Assembly: GCA_001465115.1 (NCBI GenBank)
Contig: CP013614.1
Coordinates: 3,596,001 to 3,660,000, forward strand
DNA from: Enterococcus silesiacus
GTDB taxonomy: Bacteria > Bacillota > Bacilli > Lactobacillales > Enterococcaceae
Reading direction: 5' to 3'
Length of the DNA stretch: 64,000 nt
Position 1 is the stretch's first letter, and every line of letters starts with the position of its first letter. This document shows, piece after piece, positions 17,198 to 26,882 of this stretch. The notes under the pieces were generated by a model. That model worked only from the letters and a program-made list of their open reading frames with translations. It had not been told where the DNA came from and searched no databases. Made by a program: the position numbers and the translations under genes.

Positions 17198-17600
17198 ATA
17201 TAAAGAAAAAAGCCAAGCTTCTCGATTAGCTTGGCTCTTGTTTCTGGAAGGAATCAGTGTATTGAATGATCATTTTTTACTTTTAGTTATACATGTAAAG
17301 TAATTAGTTGAATTTCTTGTTCATAAACCAAATCTTGTCTTCATTACATTTTCTACATTTCTTTTCTTAAATTTTTTTCAATCAAACTATCTTTATACGT
17401 GTTTTTTTACTTTATTTGGATTGATTGTCCAACTTTTCACACATATTCACTATTTTCTAAAGATGTTTTTATGATTTTTATACTTTACACATACATCGGG
17501 ATGAAAGGTGAATCGTGTTCTGCTAACAATTTTGTGTTTATTTTTGTCTGCTTCGAGAAATTCTTCAATACAACTGATATTTCCTCCTTCCTTCTATAAG
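17198..17600 (-). other. Candidate small minus-strand transcription unit, CcpA-controlled
   Basis: A minus-strand promoter TTGAAA-17-TACTAT (17626-17599 region) is followed by GGAAGGAGG and, about 390 bases on, by a terminator hairpin. Behind the ribosome site a reading frame of about 27 codons starting at a TTG (about 17562) ends in PFIPMYV. The rest of the unit has no reading frame of note. It may encode a peptide, be a regulatory RNA, or be the remnant of a gene. I see nothing else in the 17116-17807 gap apart from the ATPase promoter. Confidence 0.3.
17204..17236 (-). terminator. Minus-strand terminator
   Basis: AGCCAAGCT pairs with AGCTTGGCT around an eight-base loop; on the minus strand the stem runs into TTTTTTCTTTAT. 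No annotated gene ends here, which points to a small transcript from the right. Confidence 0.7.
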
Positions 17601-17615
17601 TATAGTAACATATGT

Positions 17616-17629
17616 GGTAAGCGTTTTCA
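17616..17629. promoter_or_regulatory. cre-like CcpA site
   Basis: GGTAAGCGTTTTCA matches the consensus TGWAAGCGNTNNCA at all but the first base. It overlaps the -35 region of the minus-strand promoter and lies about 190 bases before the P-type ATPase gene. Confidence 0.5.
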
Positions 17630-17727
17630 AGTTGGAAGACTCAGGTATTTACAACTTTTTTTATTGATTGGCAGGTTCTCTACGGAAAAAAATGCCAGAA
17701 AAAAATAAAAATTTAGCCATTTTTATT

Positions 17728-17757
17728 GAAGTTTGAAAAAAAAACATGGTATAGTGA
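17728..17757 (+). promoter_or_regulatory. Promoter of the P-type ATPase gene
   Basis: TTGAAG, an 18-base A-rich spacer and TATAGT. Just downstream, TATAGT and ACTATA form an inverted repeat about ten bases apart, a possible operator. There is no riboswitch in this leader. Confidence 0.5.
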
Positions 17758-17807
17758 ATATAGATACTATATTAATAGAAGGAAAAAAATAAGAATGGGG
17801 GGATAGG

Positions 17808-20444
17808 ATGGAAGCATACAAACAACCTATCGAGACAATTATCAAAGAAGTGAACACAAATAAAGAGCACGGCTTATCAGGGCAAGAGGTAAAGAATCGA
17901 CTTGCTGAACATGGTGCCAATAAGTTCCATGAAGCCAAAAAAGAATCTGTATTGAAGAAGTTTCTTCATAGTTTATCTGATTTTACAACAATTATTTTAT
18001 TAGTTGCAGCAGCTATTTCCTTTTACACAGCAATTGCTACAGATCATGGGGATTATTTTGAAGGGATTTTGATTATCGCCATCGTGATCATCAATGCAGT
18101 ATTAGCGATCGTTCAAGAAGGAAACGCTGAAAAATCGTTGGCTGCGTTGCAGGATATGAACAAACAAAGCAGCTCAGTTTTACGTGATGGCAAAGTTGAG
18201 ACCATCGATGCAGAAGATGTTGTTGTTGGCGATATACTAGTATTAGAATCAGGGTCGATGATCACAGCGGATGCCCGCTTGATTCAAGCATCCCAACTCA
18301 GAGTAGAAGAATCTGCACTGACTGGAGAAAGTGAACCTGTCGAAAAAGATTCGGAGTACATAGGAAAAGAAGATGCACCGATCGGTGATCAGATCAATAT
18401 GGTCTTTAAAGGTTGTACAGTAGCAAATGGTCGTGGGCGAGCGATTGTTACAGCAACTGGGATGCAAACTGAAATGGGTAAAATCGCTGGTTTGTTAAAT
18501 GACGATGTGACTCAACAAACGCCTTTACAAAAACGTTTGAACCAATTAGGAAAGCGAATTAGTTTCATTGCACTTGGTGCTGCAGCATTAGTCTTTATCA
18601 TTGGTGAATTACAAGGTGAGCCGATCTTAGAAATGTTTATGACGGCAGTCTCGTTAGCTGTTGCAGCTGTACCTGAAACCTTGATGGTGATTGTGACATT
18701 GACATTGGCTTACGGTGTACAGAAAATGGCTAAAAAACATGCGATTATTCGTCGTCTGCCAGCGGTTGAGACATTAGGAACAGCTAACGTGATTTGTTCC
18801 GACAAAACAGGAACCTTGACGCAAAATAAAATGCGCGTCAGACGAGTTTGGTCTCGTGGAGATGAAGTAACGGACACTGAAGATGCGATGACAGATGAAG
18901 CGATGGAAGTCCTAAAAATGGCTTCACTTTGTACAGACGTTATCGTAGATAAAGATGGCGATGATTTAGTCATCAAAGGAAATCCTACAGAAGCTGCGAT
19001 TGTTCGTGCAGTAGAAGAAAATTATCATACCAAAGCTGAATTAGAAGAAAAATACCCGAGAATCGGTGAAATTCCTTTCGATTCAGAGCGTAAGATGATG
19101 ACGACTGTGCATAAAATGGGGAAAAAATATATCTCTGTAACTAAAGGCGCGTTCGATGTTTTGTTGACTCGTTTCCGTTTTGGAGACGTTGAACAAGCTG
19201 CTGTGGTAAATGACCGCTTTGGAAAACGTGCTTTACGTGTAATAGCAGTGGGTTATGCCATCTATGATGAAGAACCTACAGAAATCACTTCAGAGGCGTT
19301 AGAGAAGAATTTACGGCTATTAGGATTGATTGGCATGATCGATCCGCCAAGACCAGAGAGTAAGGGCGCAATTGCTAGAGCGAAAAAAGCAGGGATCAAA
19401 ACAGTCATGATCACAGGAGATCATGTAGTGACCGCTGGAGCGATTGCCAAGGAATTAGGTATTTTAACGGATAAAAGTGAAGCATTAACAGGGTCAGAAT
19501 TGCAAAAAATATCTGATGAAGAATTGGATTCACGAGTGAAATCACTCTCTGTTTATGCTCGAGTAACGCCTGAAGACAAAATCCGTATCGTTAAATCTTG
19601 GCAGCGGACGGGTGCTGTTGTTGCGATGACAGGAGACGGTGTTAATGATGCACCGGCCTTAAAAGCGAGTGATGTTGGTTGTGCTATGGGGATCACTGGA
19701 ACAGATGTCGCCCAAGGTGCAGCAGACATGATTTTGACTGATGATAACTTTGCGACAATTGTTGATGCGGTTGCCCAAGGGCGTGCTGTTTATCGAAATA
19801 TCCGTAAAGCAGTCAACTTTTTGCTAAGCTGTAATATTTCGGAGATATTTATTGTCCTGATCGCTATGTTGCTTGGTTGGGGAGCACCGTTTACAGCCGT
19901 TCAATTATTGTTTGTAAACGTTGTTGCTGATGGTTTGCCTGGTTTTGCTTTAGGAAAAGAACCTGCTGAAAAAGGCATCATGGATGAAGCACCGATTCCA
20001 AGAAATGAAGGGATTTTTGCACGTGGCTTGTGGCAAAAAATTGGAATCAATGCCTTTGTCTTTACGGTAATCACCTTGTTTGGATTCTACTTAGGTGCAA
20101 ATGTCGATTCAGTTTCTTACTTTTTCGAAGCAAGCCATGAAATTGGTCAAACAGTAGCATTCTTAATTTTAGCTTATTCATCAATTTTACATGTGTTTAA
20201 TGTGAGAAGTACAGAATCTATTTTTAGAGTAAAACTATCGACAAATAAATCATTGTTTGAAATGGCTGTATTGGCTGTCATTATTACAACGGTCATTGCT
20301 TTATTACCGTTCACACAAGATCTGTTTGGCTTAGTTCCGATTGGGATGAATCATTGGTTATTAGTAATGGGTCTATCGATCATACCGATTTTTGTCAATG
20401 AAATGATCAAATTCCATTATTCAACGGAAGAAGACGTAGAATAA
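17808..20444 (+). CDS. P-type cation-transporting ATPase (Ca2+/Mn2+ group)
   Basis: An 878-residue membrane pump of the P2 type. It shows the actuator motif ALTGESEPV, phosphorylation site [13 protein letters not shown], nucleotide-domain [12 protein letters not shown] and the hinge [13 protein letters not shown]. Ten membrane helices are expected. The M4 cation motif, PEGLP in SERCA-type pumps, reads PETLM here (in [14 protein letters not shown]), and M6 reads NVVADGLPG where SERCA has NLVTDGLPA, so ion choice may differ. Calcium or manganese export is likely from the family. It starts behind GGGGGGATAGG and ends at a strong terminator. A manganese riboswitch lies after, not before, the gene. 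Confidence 0.92.
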   Translation: MEAYKQPIETIIKEVNTNKEHGLSGQEVKNRLAEHGANKFHEAKKESVLKKFLHSLSDFTTIILLVAAAISFYTAIATDHGDYFEGILIIAIVIINAVLAIVQEGNAEKSLAALQDMNKQSSSVLRDGKVETIDAEDVVVGDILVLESGSMITADARLIQASQLRVEESALTGESEPVEKDSEYIGKEDAPIGDQINMVFKGCTVANGRGRAIVTATGMQTEMGKIAGLLNDDVTQQTPLQKRLNQLGKRISFIALGAAALVFIIGELQGEPILEMFMTAVSLAVAAVPETLMVIVTLTLAYGVQKMAKKHAIIRRLPAVETLGTANVICSDKTGTLTQNKMRVRRVWSRGDEVTDTEDAMTDEAMEVLKMASLCTDVIVDKDGDDLVIKGNPTEAAIVRAVEENYHTKAELEEKYPRIGEIPFDSERKMMTTVHKMGKKYISVTKGAFDVLLTRFRFGDVEQAAVVNDRFGKRALRVIAVGYAIYDEEPTEITSEALEKNLRLLGLIGMIDPPRPESKGAIARAKKAGIKTVMITGDHVVTAGAIAKELGILTDKSEALTGSELQKISDEELDSRVKSLSVYARVTPEDKIRIVKSWQRTGAVVAMTGDGVNDAPALKASDVGCAMGITGTDVAQGAADMILTDDNFATIVDAVAQGRAVYRNIRKAVNFLLSCNISEIFIVLIAMLLGWGAPFTAVQLLFVNVVADGLPGFALGKEPAEKGIMDEAPIPRNEGIFARGLWQKIGINAFVFTVITLFGFYLGANVDSVSYFFEASHEIGQTVAFLILAYSSILHVFNVRSTESIFRVKLSTNKSLFEMAVLAVIITTVIALLPFTQDLFGLVPIGMNHWLLVMGLSIIPIFVNEMIKFHYSTEEDVE

Positions 20445-20455
20445 AATCGTAACAA

Positions 20456-20515
20456 AGAGAACGCTTGACGTGTTGATTTCTTAGTAGGAATCTATACGTT
20501 AAGCGTTCTTTTTCA
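20456..20515 (+). terminator. Terminator of the ATPase gene
   Basis: AGAACGCTTGACG pairs with TACGTTAAGCGTTCT (one mismatch) and is followed by TTTTTC. Confidence 0.8.
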
Positions 20516-20704
20516 ACACTCCTGATGGATTGAAAGAATATCTTGAAAATACTATTGAATTTATTTACATAAAAGACTTGCTAAAATGATGAAGGAGTAT
20601 TATAGTTGTTATCAAAATCAGTTGTTTTATTTTTTAGCTGGTGTTTTTTTAAATTTAATTATAATTAACAACCAATATTTTTATTTGGATGCCCAAATAA
20701 AAAT

Positions 20705-20835
20705 CTTAGGGGAGTAGCAGCATAGTTTATCTATGTTTTTAGATCAACAGCAAGTGTGCAAACACTGGTCTAAGAATGAAATTGCGAGACCTAAGTGTAA
20801 GGGCCGAGTGTCGTTTCACTTAGGTCTCTTGTTTT
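20705..20835 (+). promoter_or_regulatory. yybP-ykoY manganese riboswitch with terminator
   Basis: The aptamer (20705-20795) has the diagnostic GGGGAGTAGC at 20709-20718, closing stem CTTAGG/CCTAAG, an internal AGATCAACA...GGTCTA arm and the 3' box GCGAGACC. Its 3' strand also forms a terminator: GAGACCTAAGTG (20786-20797) pairs with CACTTAGGTCTC (20817-20828), then TTGTTTT. The two folds exclude each other, so Mn2+ binding should allow read-through. This is the established design of the family. The next gene is kup, an unusual target. A separate 11-base-pair hairpin (20678-20703) lies just upstream. Confidence 0.85.
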
Positions 20836-20858
20836 ACTTAAAAAGCGGGATTAGGGGA

Positions 20859-21138
20859 ATGTTCAGTCGAACCTGATCGAGCCTGTTCAGCTTTTAGTAT
20901 CGTTTAGCTTCAAGAGCTAGCCTCTCGGGAAAAAGATAAAATCTGCCTGTGACAAAGAGCGCCACAAACAAATTTTCCTATTTTTCAGTCAGAGCAAGAC
21001 AAGCCCACTACGCTTTTAGCACTATCTAGCTTCGCAGGCTAACCTTTCGGGAAAAAGATAAAAAATGAATGAGCCAAAAAGCGTCTCAGTCATTTTTTCC
21101 TATTTTCCTGTCAAGGTTGACCGAGCCTGTTCAGCTTT
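20859..21138 (+). repeat. Hairpin repeat element: fragment plus two copies before kup
   Basis: A 3' fragment (20859-20897), a diverged copy (about 20904-21006) and a better copy (21026-21138). The last begins TAGCTTCGCAGGCTAACC, contains TTTCGGGAAAAAG and AAAAAGCGTC, and ends AAGGTTGACCGAGCCTGTTC. The ends pair (GCAGGCT with AGCCTGT, AACCTT with AAGGTT), and the centre pairs with changed but complementary bases relative to the copies at 62488-62724. The kup ribosome site follows directly. The 20836-20858 stretch holds nothing else. Confidence 0.65.
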
Positions 21139-21157
21139 TAAATTGGAGGAGAATTTT

Positions 21158-23167
21158 TTGGTAGAGAAATCGAAAGTTTCGCATCATCAGAAATTGACCG
21201 CTGCTGGTCTTTTGGTAGCAATGGGGGTCGTTTATGGCGATATCGGAACAAGTCCGCTTTATGTAATGAAAGCGATCGTTGGGGACAATGGCGGTCTTCA
21301 AAATGTTTCAGAGAATTTCATTATTGGTGCGGTATCATTAATATTTTGGACATTAACGATTTTAACAACGATCAAATATGTTGTGATTGCTTTGAATGCG
21401 GATAATCATGGTGAAGGTGGAATTTTTTCTTTGTACACGCTTGTACGTAAAAAAGGAAAATATTTGATCATTCCAGCGATGATTGGTGGGGCAGCGTTAT
21501 TAGCGGATGGTGTATTAACACCTGCAGTAACGGTAACAACGGCAATTGAAGGGCTGCGGGGAATTCCGGTGTTTTTTGATCGGTTCGGTAGTGATCAAAA
21601 TATTATTGTGATGATTACGCTAGTCATTATTCTTATTTTATTTTCTGTTCAGCGTTTTGGAACGGATGCAGTAGGTAAGGCTTTTGGACCGATCATGTTT
21701 GCTTGGTTTACATTTTTAGGCGTGATGGGGCTGATTAATTTCGGACAAGATTGGACGGTGCTTCGTGCGTTGAATCCTTATTATGCGATTCATCTCTTGC
21801 TTAGTCCTGAAAATAAACTAGGAATCTTTGTTTTAGGAAATGTCTTTTTAGCAACAACTGGGGCAGAAGCACTATATTCTGATTTAGGTCATGTTGGAAA
21901 ACACAATATTCGTGCTAGTTGGCCGTATATCAAAGTTTGTTTGATCCTTAACTATTTGGGACAAGCAGCGTGGATCTTAAGTGCAAAAAATGATCCATCG
22001 ATTTTAGCGATTGAAAATCTAAATCCATTTTTCCAAATGATGCCAAACAGTATAATGCTGATTGGAGTGGTTTTTGCTACAGTTGCGGCCGTTATCGCTT
22101 CTCAAGCACTGATTTCAGGGTCCTTCACATTAGTTTCTGAAGCGATCAAATTAAAACTTTTGCCTAGATTAAAAATCATCTATCCAGGTGCAAATATCGG
22201 ACAAATGTACATTCCAGCCGTTAATATGATGTTATGGATCGTGTGTTCACTGATCGTTATTACCTTTAGAACATCTACACACATGGAAGCCGCATATGGT
22301 CTTTCAATCACTGTGACGATGCTGATGACCACTATATTATTAATGTTTTATCTATTACAAAAAGGTGCACCAAGATGGGTTGCGTATCTTGTTACGTTGT
22401 TCTTTGGGAGTATTGAATCGATCTTTTTTGTTTCAAGTATTGCGAAATTTTTCCACGGCGGTTATGTAGCGGTTGGGATTGCTCTATTGATTTTGGCTGT
22501 GATGACAATTTGGGAATGGGGCAATATCATCAAAGAGAAAACATCTGATACAGTTCCGCTAAATCAATACGTAGAACAATTACGGATGTTAAAAGATGAT
22601 ACAACTGTTCCGAAATCTCAGACAAATGTTGTGTTTATGACGCCAGATACAATAGGAGATGAAATTGGTCGTCAAATTATTTATTCGATTTTAGACAAAC
22701 AGCCAAAAAGAGCCAATGTTTACTGGTTTGTCAATGTTGAAGTAACAGATGAGCCTTTTACTAAGGAATATTCTGTTGATATGATGGGCACAGATTTTAT
22801 TGTTCAAGTACAGCTATACCTAGGGTTTCATGTCGCTCAGGAAGTGAATGTCTATATTCGTCAGATCGTTTACGATTTAATGAAAGAAGGACGCTTGCCT
22901 AAGCAACCACAGAAATATTCATTGACCCCTGGGCGTGAAGTGGGTGACTTCCAATTCATTATTATTCGTGAAGAATTATCGAAAGTAACAGAATTGAAGA
23001 AGTGGGATCGTCAAATCATGCAGTTGAAATTGGCAATCAAAAAAAGAACCACAACTCCAGAAAACTGGTTTGGTTTGGAATATAGTGAAGTGAAATACGA
23101 ATCGGTTCCGCTGATTATTGGAGATGCTCGCAAAACAAGATTGAGAGAAAGAAAAACTTTGGTATAA
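21158..23167 (+). CDS. kup: Low-affinity K+ uptake permease Kup
   Basis: A 669-residue K+/H+ symporter of the KUP/HAK family. The signature [18 protein letters not shown] is at the N-terminus, with [12 protein letters not shown] and [20 protein letters not shown] following; about twelve membrane helices cover residues 15-465 and a cytoplasmic domain makes up the rest. I use the TTG at 21158 because GGAGGA lies seven bases upstream; the longer frame from 21065 reads through a repeat element. It is preceded by a manganese riboswitch and hairpin repeats. Confidence 0.95.
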   Translation: MVEKSKVSHHQKLTAAGLLVAMGVVYGDIGTSPLYVMKAIVGDNGGLQNVSENFIIGAVSLIFWTLTILTTIKYVVIALNADNHGEGGIFSLYTLVRKKGKYLIIPAMIGGAALLADGVLTPAVTVTTAIEGLRGIPVFFDRFGSDQNIIVMITLVIILILFSVQRFGTDAVGKAFGPIMFAWFTFLGVMGLINFGQDWTVLRALNPYYAIHLLLSPENKLGIFVLGNVFLATTGAEALYSDLGHVGKHNIRASWPYIKVCLILNYLGQAAWILSAKNDPSILAIENLNPFFQMMPNSIMLIGVVFATVAAVIASQALISGSFTLVSEAIKLKLLPRLKIIYPGANIGQMYIPAVNMMLWIVCSLIVITFRTSTHMEAAYGLSITVTMLMTTILLMFYLLQKGAPRWVAYLVTLFFGSIESIFFVSSIAKFFHGGYVAVGIALLILAVMTIWEWGNIIKEKTSDTVPLNQYVEQLRMLKDDTTVPKSQTNVVFMTPDTIGDEIGRQIIYSILDKQPKRANVYWFVNVEVTDEPFTKEYSVDMMGTDFIVQVQLYLGFHVAQEVNVYIRQIVYDLMKEGRLPKQPQKYSLTPGREVGDFQFIIIREELSKVTELKKWDRQIMQLKLAIKKRTTTPENWFGLEYSEVKYESVPLIIGDARKTRLRERKTLV

Positions 23168-23174
23168 AGGGAAA

Positions 23175-23287
23175 TGAGGTTGGGACGGAAGTATTTAGCT
23201 CAGAAAGAGTTGCTTTTGAGCCCACTGATTATCTGTATTCCATGAGACTGGAGCATAACTCAAAGAGTTATAGCCAGTCTCATTTTT
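23175..23287 (+). repeat. Short GAGGTTGGGAC-family repeat with terminator after kup
   Basis: Starts GAGGTTGGGACGGAAG and ends with GAGACTGG(A)GCATAACTC pairing with GAGTTATAGCCAGTCTC, then TTTTTTC. It serves as the kup terminator. Confidence 0.7.
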
Positions 23288-23370
23288 TCTGCTGTTCAAT
23301 AGCTTCTATTCGCTCTATTGGATTAGGACAAGTATAATAAATAAGAAGAGAAGAAAAAGAGGTGTAAACT

Positions 23371-24669
23371 ATGCTTGCAATAAATTTTTTAATCCTATTT
23401 TTAATGATTGCAATCACGGCGTTTTTTGTAGCAAGTGAATTTGCTTTAGTGAAAATTCGTATGTCCAGATTGGAACAATTGAAAAAGGACAATGTGAAAA
23501 ATGCGGAACTGGCGATCCATGTTACTCACCATTTAGATGCTTATCTGTCCGCTAGTCAATTGGGCATTACTTTGACTGGACTAATTATTGGGTGGGTCGG
23601 CGAAGGGTCTGTGGCAGCTCTGTTGCATCCTTTGATTGGAAATCTGCCAATCAGTGCGGCGCTTAGCCGGACGATCTCAGTTATTTTAGGTTTTGCCATT
23701 GTGACCTATGTTGATGTCGTTGTAGGTGAACTATTACCGAAAAGTTATAGTATCGCGCAGACTGAAAAAGTGGTTCTAGCAATTGTTAAACCCTTGCACT
23801 ATTTTTATAAAGTAATGTATCCATTTATTTGGTTATTGAATCACTCAGCCGCAAAATTAGGTAAATTATTGGGAATAAAGCTGGTTTCTGAAGGGGAAGA
23901 AACGCTGACCCAAGAAGAGCTATTATTTGTAGCTGTGGATTCCTATAAAAAAGGTGAATTAACAAAAGAAGAATATCATTATATGGAAAATGTGTTTGAA
24001 TTTGATGATACTTTAGCTAAAGAGATTCAGGTCGATCGGACTTCTATGGAAGTATTTGAAGTAGACGAAACGGTAGAACAAGCGATTCAGCACTCTTTAA
24101 AACGAGGACATTCACGTTATCCTGTGATCGAAGAATCTAAGGATAATGTACTAGGTTATGTGACGCTACCTGCGTTGATCAAAGAATCATTTATCGACAA
24201 TCAAAGAAAAGTTAGCGAGTTAGTGGAAGAGCCGATCGTTGCATTAGCGACTACTCCAATCAAGAGTTTATTGACCATGATGAGAAAAGAAGGCAAGCAT
24301 ATTGCGATTTTGAAGGATGAATACGGTGGAACCACTGGTATGGTCACGATAGAAGATATTTTAGAAGAGTTAGTTGGTGATATTCGAGATGAGACGGATT
24401 TAGAAAATGCCTTGATTGCTAAAGAGTCGGATCATTCTTATATCGTCTCAGGCAAGATTACTCTCGATGATTTTGAACGGTATTTTAAAGTCAAGATTGC
24501 CGCATTTGAGGAATCTGAAATGTCCACATTAGCTGGTTTTATTGTAGAAAGAAAAAATAATCAAATTGCTGTAGGAGATACAATCGAGATCGATGGTTTT
24601 ACTTTTGAAGTGATGGATTATGAACATGCACATATTGATTATTTTAAAGTGAAAAAAATAGCTGAATAA
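23371..24669 (+). CDS. CNNM/CorC-family transporter-like protein (hemolysin C type)
   Basis: A 432-residue membrane protein. Residues 1-195 are a DUF21/CNNM domain with three to four helices (FFVASEFALVKIR, SASQLGITLTGLIIGWVGE, VVGELLPKSYSIA); residues 205-330 form a CBS pair (RYPVIEESKDNVLGYV, AILKDEYGGTTGMVTIEDIL); residues 345-430 are the CorC/HlyC domain. Relatives such as B. subtilis MpfA/YhdP act in Mg2+ efflux, so a cation transport role is likely. The neighbours kup and the P-type ATPase fit an ion-homeostasis region. It is followed by its own terminator. Confidence 0.88.
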   Translation: MLAINFLILFLMIAITAFFVASEFALVKIRMSRLEQLKKDNVKNAELAIHVTHHLDAYLSASQLGITLTGLIIGWVGEGSVAALLHPLIGNLPISAALSRTISVILGFAIVTYVDVVVGELLPKSYSIAQTEKVVLAIVKPLHYFYKVMYPFIWLLNHSAAKLGKLLGIKLVSEGEETLTQEELLFVAVDSYKKGELTKEEYHYMENVFEFDDTLAKEIQVDRTSMEVFEVDETVEQAIQHSLKRGHSRYPVIEESKDNVLGYVTLPALIKESFIDNQRKVSELVEEPIVALATTPIKSLLTMMRKEGKHIAILKDEYGGTTGMVTIEDILEELVGDIRDETDLENALIAKESDHSYIVSGKITLDDFERYFKVKIAAFEESEMSTLAGFIVERKNNQIAVGDTIEIDGFTFEVMDYEHAHIDYFKVKKIAE

Positions 24670-24679
24670 AATCGTAAAT

Positions 24680-24726
24680 CGAGGTTGAGATGTGAGTCGA
24701 AGAGTGATGTCTCAACCTCGTTTTTT
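24680..24726 (+). terminator. Terminator
   Basis: CGAGGTTGAGA pairs with TCTCAACCTCG around a 19-base loop, followed by TTTTTT. Confidence 0.9.
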
Positions 24727-24821
24727 AGTGGGGTGATTTCTTTGTGTGAAGTGGCAAAAAGGATTGACGGAAATCGATTATTCAGCTAGGATTAAGAAAA
24801 AATGAAATAGAAGGTGTTTGA

Positions 24822-25739
24822 ATGCGTAAAGTAGGAATTATTGGATTAGGTCATGTTGGTGCCACACTTGCTTATACCTTAGTCACTGAAAACTTAGTTG
24901 ACGAACTTGTTTTGATTGATAAGGATGAAAAATTGGCAATTTCTGAACAATATGATCTCTTAGATGCACAAGTTTTTTTAACAGGTAAAACAACGATCAT
25001 CATTCAGGACTATCAGGCATTAAGAGACGCCTCAGTTATTGTTTTTTGTGCCGGACAAATCAGTGCGCTGGGAGATGACGGGGATCGTTTTAAAGAACTT
25101 GAAATCACAAGTAAAATAGTAGAAGATACCGCACCTCAAATCAAGCAATCTGGGTTTGACGGCATTATTGTGACTATCACAAATCCATGTGATGTCATTG
25201 CCGCTTATATGCAAAAATTAACAGGCTTTGAGACAAATAAAGTCTTTGGAACAGGGACGATGCTGGATACAGCACGAATGAAACAGGCAGTAAGCCGCAA
25301 TCTAGCAATCGACAGTCGCAATGTCGGTGGGTATGTCTACGGTGAGCATGGAGATTCTCAATTTGTTGCTTGGTCAAGTGTGACTGTGGGGGATCGACCG
25401 CTTTTATCTTGGAATCGTGAACTGGATTTAGAGACATTAGATGAGGATGTTCGGGCTGGAGGCTGGAATGCATTTGCTGGAAAAGGCTACACAAGTTATG
25501 GTATTGCAACCTGTGCTGCTCGTCTGATTCGGATGATTTTGAATGATTCTAAAACGATCGTACCAGTTTCAGCTTACAACAAACAAGCAGATGTTTATTA
25601 TGGACAACCAGTAGTGATTGGGAAAAATGGTATAGAATCATTTGTTGATTGTCCGCTGACTGACAAAGAAAATGATTCCTTAACATGTTCTATTGAAATT
25701 ATCAAAAATGGACTGGCTAATTTACCATTTAAGCCGTAA
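24822..25739 (+). CDS. L-2-hydroxyacid (hydroxyisocaproate-type) dehydrogenase
   Basis: A 305-residue NAD-dependent enzyme of the lactate/malate dehydrogenase family that interconverts 2-oxoacids and L-2-hydroxyacids. It has the Rossmann motif GIIGLGHVGATLAY, substrate Arg in the loop GDDGDRFKE, TNPCDV, GTGTMLDTARM and the catalytic His in GEHGDSQFVAWS. The loop and the helix after it resemble L-2-hydroxyisocaproate dehydrogenase of Lactobacillus more than true lactate dehydrogenase, suggesting bulky branched or aromatic substrates. The GAAGGTG ribosome site supports the ATG. Confidence 0.87.
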   Translation: MRKVGIIGLGHVGATLAYTLVTENLVDELVLIDKDEKLAISEQYDLLDAQVFLTGKTTIIIQDYQALRDASVIVFCAGQISALGDDGDRFKELEITSKIVEDTAPQIKQSGFDGIIVTITNPCDVIAAYMQKLTGFETNKVFGTGTMLDTARMKQAVSRNLAIDSRNVGGYVYGEHGDSQFVAWSSVTVGDRPLLSWNRELDLETLDEDVRAGGWNAFAGKGYTSYGIATCAARLIRMILNDSKTIVPVSAYNKQADVYYGQPVVIGKNGIESFVDCPLTDKENDSLTCSIEIIKNGLANLPFKP

Positions 25740-25778
25740 AATAAGAGACGTGATTTTACTAAATATGGAGGCAATCTA

Positions 25779-26504
25779 TTGATAAATTTAACAGAAATAA
25801 CGGAGAAGATGTCTCCAAATCAAAAAATAAACTATGACCGTGTTTTACAAAAAGTGATTGCAGAGTGGGGAAAATCAGCTATCCGTCCTACTATTTTGCT
25901 CCACAGTTGTTGTGCACCTTGCAGTACGTACTCACTTGAATATTTGACACAATATGCAGATGTTACGATTTTCTTTGCCAATTCCAATATTCATCCTAGA
26001 GCTGAATATCAGCGTCGAGAAATCGTTCAAAAAAAGTTCGTAGAGGATTTTAATGAACAGACCAATAATCAGGTACAATTTTTAGCGGCACCCTATGAAC
26101 CAAATAAATTTATCCAAATGGTGCAGGAAAAAGAACTGACAGAAGAGCCAGAAGGTGGCAAACGTTGTTCAGCATGTTTCCAAATGCGTTTAGATATCGT
26201 TGCGGAAAAAGCACAAGAATTAGGGTATGATTATTTTGGAAGTGCGCTAACGCTATCACCAAAGAAAAATAGCCAATTGATCAACGAGATCGGAATCGAT
26301 ATTCAAAAATTTTATGCAACCAATTATTTGCCCAGTGATTTTAAGAAAAATAATGGTTATAAACGTTCGATTGAGCTGTGTAAAGAATATGATGTATACC
26401 GACAATGCTATTGTGGCTGTATGTTTGCGGCGACAAAACAAGGTGTTAATCTAAAAACTGTGAACAAAGAAGCTAAAGAATTTTTAGCGGAATGTAAAAA
26501 ATAG
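25779..26504 (+). CDS. queH: Epoxyqueuosine reductase QueH
   Basis: A 241-residue cytoplasmic iron-sulfur enzyme that performs the last queuosine step, reducing epoxyqueuosine in tRNA. The conserved cysteines are all present: HSCCAPCSTYSLEYL near residue 45, CSACF and the C-terminal CYCGC. It is the non-B12 alternative to QueG. The start is TTG, supported by GGAGGC eight bases before it. It follows the dehydrogenase after 39 bases and may be cotranscribed with it. queA and tgt are in the same window. Confidence 0.93.
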   Translation: MINLTEITEKMSPNQKINYDRVLQKVIAEWGKSAIRPTILLHSCCAPCSTYSLEYLTQYADVTIFFANSNIHPRAEYQRREIVQKKFVEDFNEQTNNQVQFLAAPYEPNKFIQMVQEKELTEEPEGGKRCSACFQMRLDIVAEKAQELGYDYFGSALTLSPKKNSQLINEIGIDIQKFYATNYLPSDFKKNNGYKRSIELCKEYDVYRQCYCGCMFAATKQGVNLKTVNKEAKEFLAECKK

Positions 26505-26512
26505 TTAAATAA

Positions 26513-26765
26513 GACGAGGTCAGGACAGAAGTGTTTAACTCCAAGAACCAAGTTCTTCAATTCTTAGTGTCTTTGACACTTATAAGTTGATGAGATCGGA
26601 ACGCAATGTAGTAGGTACTGTGCAACATCAATTCATACTTCGCTGTATTTTACAGCAAATTCAGCTTATTTCCGAAGGAGTTAATGATGCTCCCACCGTT
26701 TATTCGGATTCCTTGAGGCTGGAATGTAACTCGTAGAGTTATGTTCCAGCCTCGTTTTTTTGTTG
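26513..26765 (+). repeat. Long GAGGTTGGGACAGAAG-family repeat with terminator
   Basis: Begins GACGAGGTCAGGACAGAAGTG, shares TTCAGCTTATTTCCGAAGG and CCACCGTTTATTCGGAT with the copy at 12945, and ends with GAGGCTGGAATGTAACTC pairing with GAGTTATGTTCCAGCCTC, then TTTTTTTG. The ends form a terminator for queH; the centre contains an extra insert around 26575-26640. Confidence 0.65.
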
Positions 26766-26783
26766 TAATGTCTCATTTTAGTA

Positions 26784-26800
26784 TATAGTTTTAAACTATA
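26784..26800. promoter_or_regulatory. MET-box (MtaR/MetR-type) operator before metE
   Basis: TATAGTTTTAAACTATA is a perfect 17-base palindrome and matches the motif TATAGTTTSAAACTATA described for LysR-type methionine regulators of streptococci and relatives. It lies about 85 bases before metE, as expected of an activator site. No S-box or T-box is visible in this leader. Confidence 0.75.
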
Positions 26801-26882
26801 GATAATGATAGGAAATAAGTTCTATTCTATATTTCTTCCTCGTGGTAAAGTAGTTGAAATACCTTACTGAAGGAGGAAAAGT

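Noticed and set aside
17399..17708. Two plus-strand frames of 66 codons
   Set aside because: No ribosome site, very hydrophobic and Phe-rich translation typical of AT-rich noncoding DNA, and no similarity to a family.
20678..20703. 11-bp hairpin before the riboswitch as a terminator
   Set aside because: It is followed by TCTTAGGGG and not a T run, so it is more likely part of the leader fold.
21065..21157. Upstream ATG start of kup adding 31 residues
   Set aside because: The extension is encoded by a hairpin repeat that exists elsewhere without a gene, and a far better ribosome site precedes TTG 21158.
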